From contig CALCNS010000012.1 of the NCBI GenBank assembly GCA_937897315.1, positions 1-5,923 of the forward strand: 5,923 nucleotides of DNA. The letters run 5' to 3'. A program made the translations under genes and the position numbers. A model generated the notes under the pieces. That model saw nothing but the letters and a program-made list of their open reading frames with translations. It made no database searches and was not told the DNA's origin. Shown here one piece after another: positions 1 to 5,863 of the stretch; position 1 is the first letter of the stretch, and each line of letters opens with the position of its first letter. This stretch comes from an uncultured Bacillota bacterium. GTDB lineage: Bacteria; Bacillota; JAAYKD01.

Positions 1-45
1 GATTCCGAAACGTGACTGGAGTTCAGACGTGTGCTCTTCCGATCT
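1..45. other. Illumina TruSeq adapter plus index remnant (sequencing artefact)
   Basis: Bases 12-45 read as the standard TruSeq read-2 adapter, ending in the familiar GCTCTTCCGATCT. The 11 bases before it (gattccgaaac) are the reverse complement of GTTTCGGAATC, which matches the index-21 barcode (GTTTCG) and its flank as I remember the TruSeq LT set. The block is therefore library-construction DNA left at the contig end, and genomic sequence starts at 46. It should be trimmed, and no gene or motif should be called across it. The adapter identification is very secure. The index number rests on memory. Confidence 0.97.
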
Positions 46-1312
46 GACCGATTCGTTCCAAATAGAACAACGACTCGGTTATTTTTTTACGATCTTCTTG
101 GGAGACTGGGGCTGTGATCACGATTTGATCATTTTGAATCATGTCATATTTCATCAAAGTGCTTTCTAAATGATTGATATGACTGTTGCGACTAATCGTA
201 AATGCGTCTATAGGCGGGGTGATGGATAGAACCAAGAAGAACACCAGTAATCCGGCGACAATCCCCTTCCTCTGCCAGCGAGCCATGCTTAAGGCGATTC
301 CGGCCAAGATGGCGAAAACTCCATACAGAATAACGAAATATCGTTGATGCGTCATAGGGTTTTGCTGAATAGTCAGAATAGAAGCCACCAACTGGAACAA
401 AACAATAGGAATCAGAATTTTTGGTGCCCACTTACGGAACAGTTGTGTAAAGCTGTTCTCGATGTGCATGGTTAAAAGGGTCACAAAGATCACAGTTACC
501 GAATAGGAAACCAGCATAGGTTCCAGCAAATTATCAGTCCAGAACTCCCCGCGCAGATTCAGCACGACATAGGCAAGCAAGATCACCGTGAACACCATAG
601 TTAACGGAATCACGATATAGGATAATAGAATATCGAGAACCTTTGGTGAGGAGATCTTCTGTTGTAATTGCGTTTCTTTTTCATCGGACGTTTCCAGACT
701 TTCCTGTGGGAAAAAGGGTGCTAACGATAGGAAAAAGATGGGTGTCAATAATACGAAAATCAAGTCTGCCGAGTAACTGTAGAAACGATAATTCAAGTTG
801 AATAGCAATTGATCAATGGCAGTGATAATGGCGGCAACGCCTAACATGATTACACCACCATAGAGAAGTGCTTGAAAGAAGTTTTTGAAATTAGACATGA
901 GGCTTTGCTCAAAGCTGTTTCGGTGTTGAATGACAGGTAGCCAAATGAACAAAACCGCGAGAGCTACCGAGAGAATGCCGGTTCTGGAAACGGCCTCCAT
1001 ACTATATTCCGGTAATTGGTAGATGGTGAGGAAATGCAACCCACCAATGAGCATTGCAATCCCTGCTAATCCCAAACGCATTTGTAACCCGCGGTTGGCA
1101 AAGAAGCGTTCATAGGTATGCTGAGCTGCGGCCGAAGCAATTGCTAAAACCACGCCGGTATTGATGTAAGGTCCTAATTGAACCGTGGTTCCGTGTATTT
1201 CTATGCCGATTAAAGCGGCAATAACGACCAGAAAAAAAGTTGAGACAGGATATCTTCGTGCGGAAACACTTAAACCAAACCATTTTTCTTTCAAATATTG
1301 AGTCATTTTCAT
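46..1312 (-). CDS. DUF4153 family multi-pass membrane protein, C-terminus truncated by contig end
   Basis: About 422 genuine residues are present. The open frame runs on to base 23, but its last residues (QIGRAHV) are translated from the adapter. The protein starts with a short basic segment (MKMTQYLKEKW) and then shows about ten or eleven hydrophobic membrane segments, roughly at residues 22-45, 48-65, 79-99, 107-127, 147-170, 180-200, 228-250, 265-285, 300-318, 325-345 and 352-372. A charged loop (SDEKETQLQQK, near 210-220) interrupts them. The later part, with the FRKWAPKILIPIVL and HQRYFVILYG stretches and then a soluble tail with DAFTISRNSHINHLES, matches what I know of the DUF4153 family. 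Its biochemical function is not established. The first ATG is chosen because AAAGGGGG (1320-1327) lies 7 nt upstream; the in-frame ATG two codons later is spaced less well. It is transcribed away from the tRNA operon's terminator and has its own promoter. The family call is by recognition, not a search. Confidence 0.85.
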
Positions 1313-1342
1313 GATAAAACCCCCTTTGCTGGTTTCAATTTC

Positions 1343-1371
1343 AGTATAGGGGTAATTTTACCAAGCGTCAA
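1343..1371 (-). promoter_or_regulatory. Sigma-A type promoter for the DUF4153 gene
   Basis: On the minus strand, TTGACG (1366-1371) is followed after exactly 17 bp by TATACT (1343-1348). Each hexamer is one mismatch from consensus. The predicted start is near 1336, giving a leader of about 24 nt that contains the AAAGGGGG ribosome binding site. Spacing and position fit this gene well. Confidence 0.75.
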
Positions 1372-1539
1372 GAAAAATCGGGAAACTGTGATTTTAGTCA
1401 CTTGATTTTTTTTGTATTCGCTAAAAGCTTTTCATAACTAACCTCCTCTTTTTTTCTATAGCAACTCAGTGAATATTGTAACCAATACGAATAATTAGAA
1501 AGCATATATTTTATACATGTTCCCTGAGGTTATGAACAA

Positions 1540-1570
1540 CAAAAAACGCCTGCACGAATGCAGACGTTTA
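1540..1570 (-). terminator. Intrinsic terminator of the tRNA-Phe/tRNA-Met operon
   Basis: On the minus strand ACGTCTGCA (1559-1567) pairs with TGCAGGCGT (1546-1554) around a TTCG tetraloop. That makes nine base pairs including one G-U, followed directly by a run of six T (1541-1546). It lies 11 nt past the CCA end of tRNA-Met, so it ends the tRNA transcript before the DUF4153 promoter. The plus-strand tract (GTTTATAA) is weaker, so termination is probably mostly one-way. Confidence 0.9.
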
Positions 1571-1577
1571 TAAATTA

Positions 1578-1653
1578 TGGTAGCGGAGGTCGGATTTGAA
1601 CCAACGACACAGCGGGTATGAACCGCTTGCTCTGCCAGCTGAGCTACTCCGCC
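1578..1653 (-). tRNA. tRNA-Met (anticodon CAT), elongator type
   Basis: The 76-nt gene folds as a full cloverleaf on the minus strand: acceptor GGCGGAG/CTCCGCT, D arm GCTC/GAGC, anticodon stem AGCGG/CCGCT with loop TTCATAC, T arm GTTGG/CCGAC with loop TTCAAAT, and encoded ACCA. The anticodon is CAT. The pair at 1-72 is G-U rather than the C/A mismatch of initiator tRNA, and the anticodon stem lacks three consecutive G-C pairs of the initiator GGG/CCC type, so it is not tRNA-fMet. It closely resembles the Bacillus elongator tRNA-Met as I recall it. The lysidine-modified tRNA-Ile(CAT) is the alternative and seems less likely. It follows tRNA-Phe after 7 nt. Confidence 0.93.
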
Positions 1654-1660
1654 AAGGAGA

Positions 1661-1736
<76 letters not shown>

Positions 1737-1746
1737 AATGTTCCTT

Positions 1747-1775
1747 ATTATAATGGGTTCTCCATCTTCTGACAA
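1747..1775 (-). promoter_or_regulatory. Strong promoter of the tRNA-Phe/tRNA-Met operon
   Basis: On the minus strand TTGTCA (1770-1775) is followed after 17 bp by a perfect TATAAT (1747-1752). The expected start is near 1740, just upstream of the tRNA-Phe 5' end at 1736. A near-consensus promoter with almost no leader fits a stable-RNA operon. Confidence 0.85.
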
Positions 1776-1907
1776 GCATCGTTTCTCGCTTGTTTTTGAA
1801 GTTTTATTTTTATCGCCATGAAACTTTCTCAATGATTTCATAAAACCGACACGATTTTCAGAAGTAACACGGAAGGGTTTTCTATGATTTAGGAAGAATC
1901 TTTATAG
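1776..1907. other. Divergent intergenic region with no gene seen
   Basis: This stretch separates the minus-strand tRNA promoter from the plus-strand GNAT promoter. It is AT-rich, with runs of T near 1783-1812, and has stops in all frames and no convincing ribosome binding site with an open frame. A loose 6-bp inverted repeat (ATGAAA at 1818, TTTCAT at 1836) is too short to call an operator. Its likely role is only to carry the upstream parts of two divergent promoters. Confidence 0.5.
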
Positions 1908-1913
1908 TATAAT
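1884..1913 (+). promoter_or_regulatory. Probable promoter of the GNAT gene
   Basis: A perfect TATAAT lies at 1908-1913. The best upstream hexamer with acceptable spacing is ATGATT (1884-1889, 18 bp spacer), which matches TTGACA only in its TGA core. The -10 box is convincing and the -35 poor, so the promoter may be moderate or activator-assisted. The start would be near 1920, giving a leader of about 43 nt. Confidence 0.55.
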
Positions 1914-1947
1914 AGGGAAGCGAGAGGGCTTGTTTCCTATTAATGGT

Positions 1948-1965
1948 AAAGGAGTGATTCCCTTG
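1948..1965 (+). promoter_or_regulatory. Ribosome binding site that fixes a TTG start
   Basis: AAAGGAG (1948-1954) sits 8 nt before a TTG codon (1963-1965). The open frame continues upstream to a TTG at 1930, but that position has no well-spaced Shine-Dalgarno, and translation from it would add 11 residues containing this ribosome binding site. The start at 1963 also places the conserved YVIRQIS beginning of the GNAT fold right at the N-terminus. Confidence 0.8.
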
Positions 1966-2445
1966 AGTCAATATGTGATTCGTCAAATTTCCGATGCAGA
2001 CCGTCCAAAAATCTATGAGTTTCTGAAAGAACATTGGGGCACAGCAAAAAATGTTAATTCAAAAGGTGTATTACAAACCGATACATTACCCGGATTCATT
2101 GTGTATCAAGATGGCTTTATTGTCGGATTGATCACATATCACATTCGAGGTGAAGATTGCGAACTGGTTACCATCAACTCCATTCTGAGCAAAGTGGGTC
2201 TTGGTTCCTCTCTATTACGCAGCATGGAAGATGCCGCTCGAGAAGCAGGCTGCAAACGGGTTTGGTTGATTACGACAAATGATAATGTTGAAGCTCTTCG
2301 TTTCTACCAGAAACGTGGTTATGAATTCTCCAATTTATATTTAAATACCATCGATGGATTGAGGGAAATCAAACCGGAGATTCCTATGGTGGGTCAATCC
2401 GGTATTTTGATGAAACACGAAATTGAATTGCAGAAAATGCTCTAA
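1963..2445 (+). CDS. GNAT family N-acetyltransferase
   Basis: The 160-residue protein has the size and order of a single-domain GNAT enzyme, which transfers acetyl from acetyl-CoA to an amine. Beta-1 is YVIRQIS (4-10). The central strands are FIVYQDGFIVGLITYHIRG (45-63) and CELVTINSI (66-74). The acetyl-CoA pyrophosphate loop is KVGLGSSLL (77-85), the usual Q/R-x-x-G-x-G/A motif with K in first place, and motif B is NDNVEALRFYQKRGYE (106-121). The tail with EIKPEIP (135-141) and GILMKHEIEL (147-156) matches a subgroup of Firmicute GNATs I recognise by pattern, but the substrate is unknown. Translation starts at TTG. It has its own promoter and ends at a strong terminator before msrA. The family is secure; nothing in the sequence says whether the target is a small molecule, peptide or protein. 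Confidence 0.9.
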   Translation: MSQYVIRQISDADRPKIYEFLKEHWGTAKNVNSKGVLQTDTLPGFIVYQDGFIVGLITYHIRGEDCELVTINSILSKVGLGSSLLRSMEDAAREAGCKRVWLITTNDNVEALRFYQKRGYEFSNLYLNTIDGLREIKPEIPMVGQSGILMKHEIELQKML

Positions 2446-2466
2446 CCGTTAGCTCCTCGCCACCAG

Positions 2467-2497
2467 CTCCGGCAGAATCCATCTGCCGGAGTTTTTT
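2467..2497 (+). terminator. Strong intrinsic terminator after the GNAT gene
   Basis: CTCCGGCAGA (2467-2476) pairs perfectly with TCTGCCGGAG (2482-2491) around a 5-nt loop (ATCCA), and six T follow (2492-2497). The stem is GC-rich with no mismatch, a textbook Rho-independent terminator. It lies only 25 nt before the msrA start codon, so it should separate msrA from GNAT transcription. Confidence 0.92.
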
Positions 2498-2522
2498 ATC
2501 AAGAGCAGAAAGAAGGGGTCTT

Positions 2523-3080
2523 GTGTCTGTTATTCCAAATGTAAAACGCTCCATCTTAGCGGGTGGGTGCTTCTGGTGTATGGTCATACCTTTTGACGAA
2601 TACGAAGGAGTTCATAAAGTGACTTCCGGATATACAGGTGGTCATATCGAAAATCCGACATATGAGCAGGTGAAAAGCCAACAGAGTGGGCACTTGGAGG
2701 CTGTTGAAATAATTTATGATGAATCAAAAATCAAATTCAGCGAACTACTTGACATCTATTGGCAACAAATCAACCCGACCGATGACGGAGGGCAGTTTGG
2801 CGATCGTGGTGAATCCTATCGAACTGCAATCTTTTATACAGATGAAGATCAGCGCCTAGAAGCGGAAGCTTCTCTCAAAAAGCTGGCCAACTCTGGCAAA
2901 TTCAGCCAACCCATCGTCACAAGAATTTTGCCTGTTAAACCCTTTTATGTAGCCGAGGAATACCACCAAGATTATGCTAAAAAATCACCGGAAGCGTATT
3001 CAGATGATTTTGCGGTAAAGGAACGAAAGCAATTCATTCAGCAAGTCTGGAAGAAAGCACCTGAAAAAGAAAACCATTGA
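2523..3080 (+). CDS. msrA: Peptide-methionine (S)-S-oxide reductase MsrA
   Basis: The 185-residue cytoplasmic enzyme reduces the S-epimer of methionine sulfoxide in proteins and free methionine, repairing oxidative damage at the expense of thioredoxin. The signature GCFWC is at 15-19, with the nucleophile Cys16. Other family landmarks are GYTGG (36-40), NPTYEQV (44-50), GHLEAVEI (56-63, catalytic Glu59), NPTDDGGQFGDRGESYRTAIFY (84-105, conserved Asp94 and Tyr99), FSQPIVT (127-133) and AEEYHQDY (144-151). The only cysteines are Cys16 and Cys19, so the disulfide relay must use Cys19; the C-terminal resolving cysteines of the E. coli type are absent. There is no MsrB domain fused or adjacent. 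The start is GTG, preceded by GAAGGGG (2512-2518). The gene sits between a terminator and the leuS promoter, and its own promoter is not obvious. Confidence 0.95.
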   Translation: MSVIPNVKRSILAGGCFWCMVIPFDEYEGVHKVTSGYTGGHIENPTYEQVKSQQSGHLEAVEIIYDESKIKFSELLDIYWQQINPTDDGGQFGDRGESYRTAIFYTDEDQRLEAEASLKKLANSGKFSQPIVTRILPVKPFYVAEEYHQDYAKKSPEAYSDDFAVKERKQFIQQVWKKAPEKENH

Positions 3081-3105
3081 CAAATGACCTATGGCTTCGT
3101 ATAAT
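3077..3105 (+). promoter_or_regulatory. Consensus promoter for the T-box leader and leuS
   Basis: A perfect TTGACA (3077-3082) and a perfect TATAAT (3100-3105) are separated by 17 bp. The msrA stop codon TGA (3078-3080) lies inside the -35 box. Transcription should start near 3112, giving a leader of about 237 nt. Such a strong promoter is typical where control is by premature termination rather than by initiation. Confidence 0.93.
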
Positions 3106-3249
3106 GACAACAAACCCATGACCGAAGAGCAGTATCAGTTTATTGTGCTACAGAGAGTCGCCCTTGGCTGAAAGGCGATACACAAAACCTGTGAACTCGC
3201 TTTGAGAGGTTGGTTTTAGAACCCGGTGGTTCCGTTATAACCGTGAGTG

Positions 3250-3270
3250 GAATTCCTTTCAAAGGAATTC
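3250..3270 (+). repeat. Perfect 21-nt inverted repeat in the T-box leader
   Basis: GAATTCCTTT and AAAGGAATTC are exact reverse complements around a single C. In RNA the real hairpin would have about 7-9 pairs and a small loop. It lies between stem III and the T-box sequence, where an accessory hairpin often brings stem III and the antiterminator together. It is most likely structural rather than a protein operator. Confidence 0.8.
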
Positions 3271-3273
3271 AAC

Positions 3274-3303
3274 AAGAGTGGTACCGCGGCCCTGTCGTCT
3301 CTT
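3274..3303 (+). promoter_or_regulatory. T-box antiterminator
   Basis: AAGAG (3274-3278) can pair with CTCTT (3299-3303) to form helix A1. The seven-base bulge TGGTACC (3279-3285) captures the tRNA acceptor end, and GCG (3286-3288) pairs with CGT (3296-3298) as helix A2 with one G-U. This uses bases 3296-3303, which the terminator hairpin also needs, so the two structures exclude each other. Confidence 0.85.
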
Positions 3304-3324
3304 TGCAGAGGATGGGGTTTTTTT
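3290..3324 (+). terminator. Regulated T-box terminator upstream of leuS
   Basis: CCCTGTC (3290-3296) pairs with GATGGGG (3311-3317), with two G-U pairs. After a two-base GT bulge, CTCT (3299-3302) pairs with AGAG (3307-3310) around TTGC. Seven T follow (3318-3324). It is the default structure when charged tRNA-Leu dominates, and it stops transcription 25 nt before the leuS start codon. Confidence 0.88.
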
Positions 3325-3348
3325 ATTGTCAAAAAGGAGGGGATTTCA

Positions 3349-5805
3349 ATGAGTCGCTACAACAGAGAAACCGATCGCAAATGGCAAAAGCGATGGGATG
3401 ACGCCCAGATCTACAAGTTTAACAAAGACAATGCCGATAAGAAATTGTATTGTCTCGAAATGTTCTCGTACCCATCGGGTTATAATTTACATGTAGGTCA
3501 TTGGTATAACTTCGGCATGACCGATAGTTGGGCTCGCATGAAACGCATGCAAGGATATGAAGTGTTCCACCCCATGGGTTTCGATGCGTTTGGCTTACCG
3601 GCTGAAAACTTTGCCATAAAGTCCGGAATTCATCCCATGGATTCCACCATGAAAAACATCGCTACCATGGAGAAGCAACTTAAAGAGATGGGGGCAACGT
3701 ACGACTGGGATTATGAATTAATAACTTGTACTCCCGATTATTATCGTTGGACCCAATGGATTTTCCTACAGTTTTACAAAAAAGGTCTAGCTTACAGAAA
3801 AAACGCTCCTGTAAACTGGTGCCCTAGTTGCCAAACGGTTTTGGCGAACGAACAGGTTGTGGAAGGTCAATGTGAGCGATGTGACACTCTAGTCACAAAA
3901 AAGAACCTAACTCAATGGTTCTTTAAAATTACCGATTACGCACAAGAACTACTCAATGGTTTAGAAGATTTAAGCTGGCCGGAAAGCACCAAACAAAAGC
4001 AACGCAATTGGATTGGGCGCTCTGAAGGAGCACATATTGATTTCGCTGTCCACGGTCACGATAATGAAAGCATTCGCGTGTTCACCACTCGAGCCGATAC
4101 CTTACTGGGAGCAACCTATGTCGTTTTAGCTCCTGAGCATAGTATGGTACATCATATAACCACAAATGAATTTGCCAACTCTGTGCGTTTTTATCAGGAA
4201 GAAACCAAGAAGCAAAGCGAAATCGAGCGCTTGTCTACAGCGAAAGAAAAAACCGGCACTTTTACCGGATCTTATGCCATCCATCCCATTACCAAGGAGC
4301 TTTTGCCAATTTGGATTGCCGATTATGTTTTGGCAACCTATGGTACCGGTGCAGTGATGGCGGTTCCCGGACATGATGAGCGTGATTTCGAATTTGCCAA
4401 TAAATATAATTTACCCATTCCTCGCGTCATTGAAGCAATAGAAGAAGGAGCTGATGCCACTCTCCCCTTCTGCGAATACGGTATTTTAGTGAACTCCGGC
4501 AAATACAACGGATTGACTTCGGAAGAAGCCCTAAAAAGTATCGTAGCCGATTTGGAGCAAGAACAAAAAGCTCAAGCTACCATTACCTATCGATTGCGCG
4601 ATTGGTTAATTTCAAGACAACGGTACTGGGGTGCTCCCATTCCCATTATTCATTGTCCCCATTGCGGTACTGTCCCTGTCCCAGAAGATCAATTACCTGT
4701 ACTGTTACCTTATGATGTAGAGTTTACTCCCGATGGACAATCCCCACTTGCCAAAAATGCTGAGTTCATCCACACCACCTGTCCTGTTTGTGGCGAACCC
4801 GCTCTGAGAGATCCCGATACCATGGACACCTTCGTCGATTCTTCCTGGTATTTCTTGCGTTATCCCGACAACAAAAATGACCAAGAAGCATGGAACACAG
4901 AGTGGATAAATAAATTGCTTCCGGTTGATAAATATGTGGGTGGCCCAGAACACGCTTGTATGCACTTAATTTATGCTCGTTTCTTTGTCAAAGCTCTACG
5001 CGATTGTGGTTACTTGAACTTTGACGAGCCCTTTCTTTCCCTGACCCATCAAGGCATCATTTTGGGGCCGGACGGAAACCGCATGTCGAAATCACGAGGC
5101 AATGTGATCTCCCCTGACCCATACATTGAAGCGCACGGGTCCGATATCCTGCGACTCTTTATTGGCTTTTCGTATGCGTATACCGAAGGTGGTCCTTGGA
5201 ACGACGACAATGTGAAAGCCATGTCACGTTTCATTGAGCGTATCGAACGCTGGATAGATCGTTTCTTGGAGATACGCTCTCAAGATACATCTGGTTCTGT
5301 GGATGCAGCAGCTGGTAAAAGAGTACAATTTTACCGCCACCAAGCCATACAATACTGCACTCGGGATATGGAGATTTCTCAGTTTAACACCTCCATAGCC
5401 AAAATTATGGAGTTCTTGAATGCATTAAACCAATATGACAAAGAGACCGATGTCAAAGATGTGAATTTGCTGGAAGAAGCCACAGCCGATTTATTACGAT
5501 TACTGGCACCATTAGCCCCTCATTTAAGCGAAGAATGTTGGGAAGCGATTGGCCGACCGTTCTCCATTCATAATGAAGCATGGCCGAAATATGATGAAAC
5601 TATGCTTCTTCATGACACGATAGAATTAGCCGTGCAGATTAATGGAAAGATTCGTGAGCGTTTGCAAGTGGACCGTGAAGAAAAAGAAGATACGATTCAA
5701 ACTATGGCTTTGGAACTTCCTACCTTAGCCCCTTACTTGGAAGGTAAGACTATCGTCAAAATAATTGTGGTCAAAGGCCGCCTAGTCGACATTGTTGTCA
5801 AATAA
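3349..5805 (+). CDS. leuS: Leucine-tRNA ligase (leucyl-tRNA synthetase)
   Basis: The 818-residue class Ia synthetase attaches leucine to tRNA-Leu and is complete for a bacterial LeuRS. The HIGH motif is HVGH (48-51). A first zinc knuckle is C158/C161 with C175/C178. The CP1 editing domain, which hydrolyses mischarged tRNA, holds the threonine-rich TTRADT (246-251) and the GTGAVMAVPGHDERD stretch (332-346) with its conserved Asp. Then come RLRDWLISRQRYWG (415-428), a second zinc-type module C436/C439 with C478/C481, VGGPEHA, the KMSKS-type loop RMSKS (578-582), the alpha-helical anticodon-binding domain and a short C-terminal domain ending GRLVDIVVK. The ATG at 3349 is chosen over the longer open frame because AAGGAGG (3334-3340) precedes it by 8 nt and the extension would cover the T-box terminator. 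The upstream T-box controls it, and the gene appears to be transcribed alone. Confidence 0.98.
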   Translation: MSRYNRETDRKWQKRWDDAQIYKFNKDNADKKLYCLEMFSYPSGYNLHVGHWYNFGMTDSWARMKRMQGYEVFHPMGFDAFGLPAENFAIKSGIHPMDSTMKNIATMEKQLKEMGATYDWDYELITCTPDYYRWTQWIFLQFYKKGLAYRKNAPVNWCPSCQTVLANEQVVEGQCERCDTLVTKKNLTQWFFKITDYAQELLNGLEDLSWPESTKQKQRNWIGRSEGAHIDFAVHGHDNESIRVFTTRADTLLGATYVVLAPEHSMVHHITTNEFANSVRFYQEETKKQSEIERLSTAKEKTGTFTGSYAIHPITKELLPIWIADYVLATYGTGAVMAVPGHDERDFEFANKYNLPIPRVIEAIEEGADATLPFCEYGILVNSGKYNGLTSEEALKSIVADLEQEQKAQATITYRLRDWLISRQRYWGAPIPIIHCPHCGTVPVPEDQLPVLLPYDVEFTPDGQSPLAKNAEFIHTTCPVCGEPALRDPDTMDTFVDSSWYFLRYPDNKNDQEAWNTEWINKLLPVDKYVGGPEHACMHLIYARFFVKALRDCGYLNFDEPFLSLTHQGIILGPDGNRMSKSRGNVISPDPYIEAHGSDILRLFIGFSYAYTEGGPWNDDNVKAMSRFIERIERWIDRFLEIRSQDTSGSVDAAAGKRVQFYRHQAIQYCTRDMEISQFNTSIAKIMEFLNALNQYDKETDVKDVNLLEEATADLLRLLAPLAPHLSEECWEAIGRPFSIHNEAWPKYDETMLLHDTIELAVQINGKIRERLQVDREEKEDTIQTMALELPTLAPYLEGKTIVKIIVVKGRLVDIVVK

Positions 5806-5816
5806 GCGAATATTGA

Positions 5817-5854
5817 AAAAGCAGGAACTTCTCATCTCGAAAGTTCCTGCTTTT
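5817..5854. terminator. Bidirectional intrinsic terminator between leuS and a convergent gene
   Basis: GCAGGAACTT (5821-5830) is the exact complement of AAGTTCCTGC (5841-5850), with a 10-nt loop. Flanking AAAA (5817-5820) and TTTT (5851-5854) extend the stem to 14 pairs and supply a U tract in both directions. It begins 11 nt after the leuS stop and lies 9 nt beyond the stop of the putative minus-strand gene, so it can serve both. Confidence 0.9.
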
Positions 5855-5863
5855 CTTATGGGA

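Larger units (their letters stand above)
3112..3324 (+). promoter_or_regulatory. Leucine T-box riboswitch (tRNA-Leu sensing leader of leuS)
   Basis: The leader binds uncharged tRNA-Leu and then lets transcription continue into leuS. Stem I can be folded by eye: AAACC (3112-3116) with GGTTT (3212-3216), GACC (3120) with GGTT (3208), and AGAGC (3126-3130) with GCTTT (3199-3203). The specifier loop follows, with conserved AGTA (3131-3134) opposite GAA-CTC (3194-3198). Above it are TTGTG (3143-3147) with CACAA (3181-3185), AGAGAG (3152-3157), and TCGCC (3158-3162) with GGCGA (3174-3178). The specifier codon is CTC (3196-3198), leucine, expected to pair with anticodon GAG. Stem III is GGTT/AACC around the conserved CCGTTAT loop (about 3228-3242). 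The T-box AAGAGTGGTACCGCGG (3274-3289) carries TGGT, which pairs with the ACCA end of a tRNA with discriminator A, as in tRNA-Leu. Confidence 0.96.

Noticed and set aside
1382..1419. Possible plus-strand terminator GTGATTTTAGTCAC followed by a T run
   Set aside because: The stem is only four pairs with an AT-rich loop, and no plus-strand gene ends there.
1533..1574. Short plus-strand reading frame MNNKKRLHECRRL
   Set aside because: It is the reverse side of the tRNA terminator, the GAGG before the ATG is too close to act as a ribosome binding site, and the low-complexity residues come from the hairpin and A tract.
1578..1653. Initiator tRNA-fMet
   Set aside because: The 1-72 position is G-U paired and the anticodon stem lacks the initiator GGG/CCC pairs.
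1943..1957. Mini reading frame ATG GTA AAG GAG TGA upstream of the GNAT start
   Set aside because: It has no Shine-Dalgarno at useful spacing, and its codons simply cover the GNAT ribosome binding site.
1930..1962. TTG at 1930 as the GNAT start
   Set aside because: There is no suitably spaced Shine-Dalgarno. The stretch contains the AAAGGAG that serves the TTG at 1963.
3247..3348. In-frame N-terminal extension of LeuRS by 34 residues
   Set aside because: It would translate the T-box antiterminator and terminator, has no ribosome binding site, and the residues before MSRYNRE do not resemble LeuRS. The ATG at 3349 has an AAGGAGG site.
4081..4107. Ala in place of Pro in the LeuRS editing motif (TTRADT instead of TTRPDT) as a sign of defective editing
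   Set aside because: The catalytic threonines and Asp are present, and TTRADT is, as I recall, a common variant in clostridial-type LeuRS.
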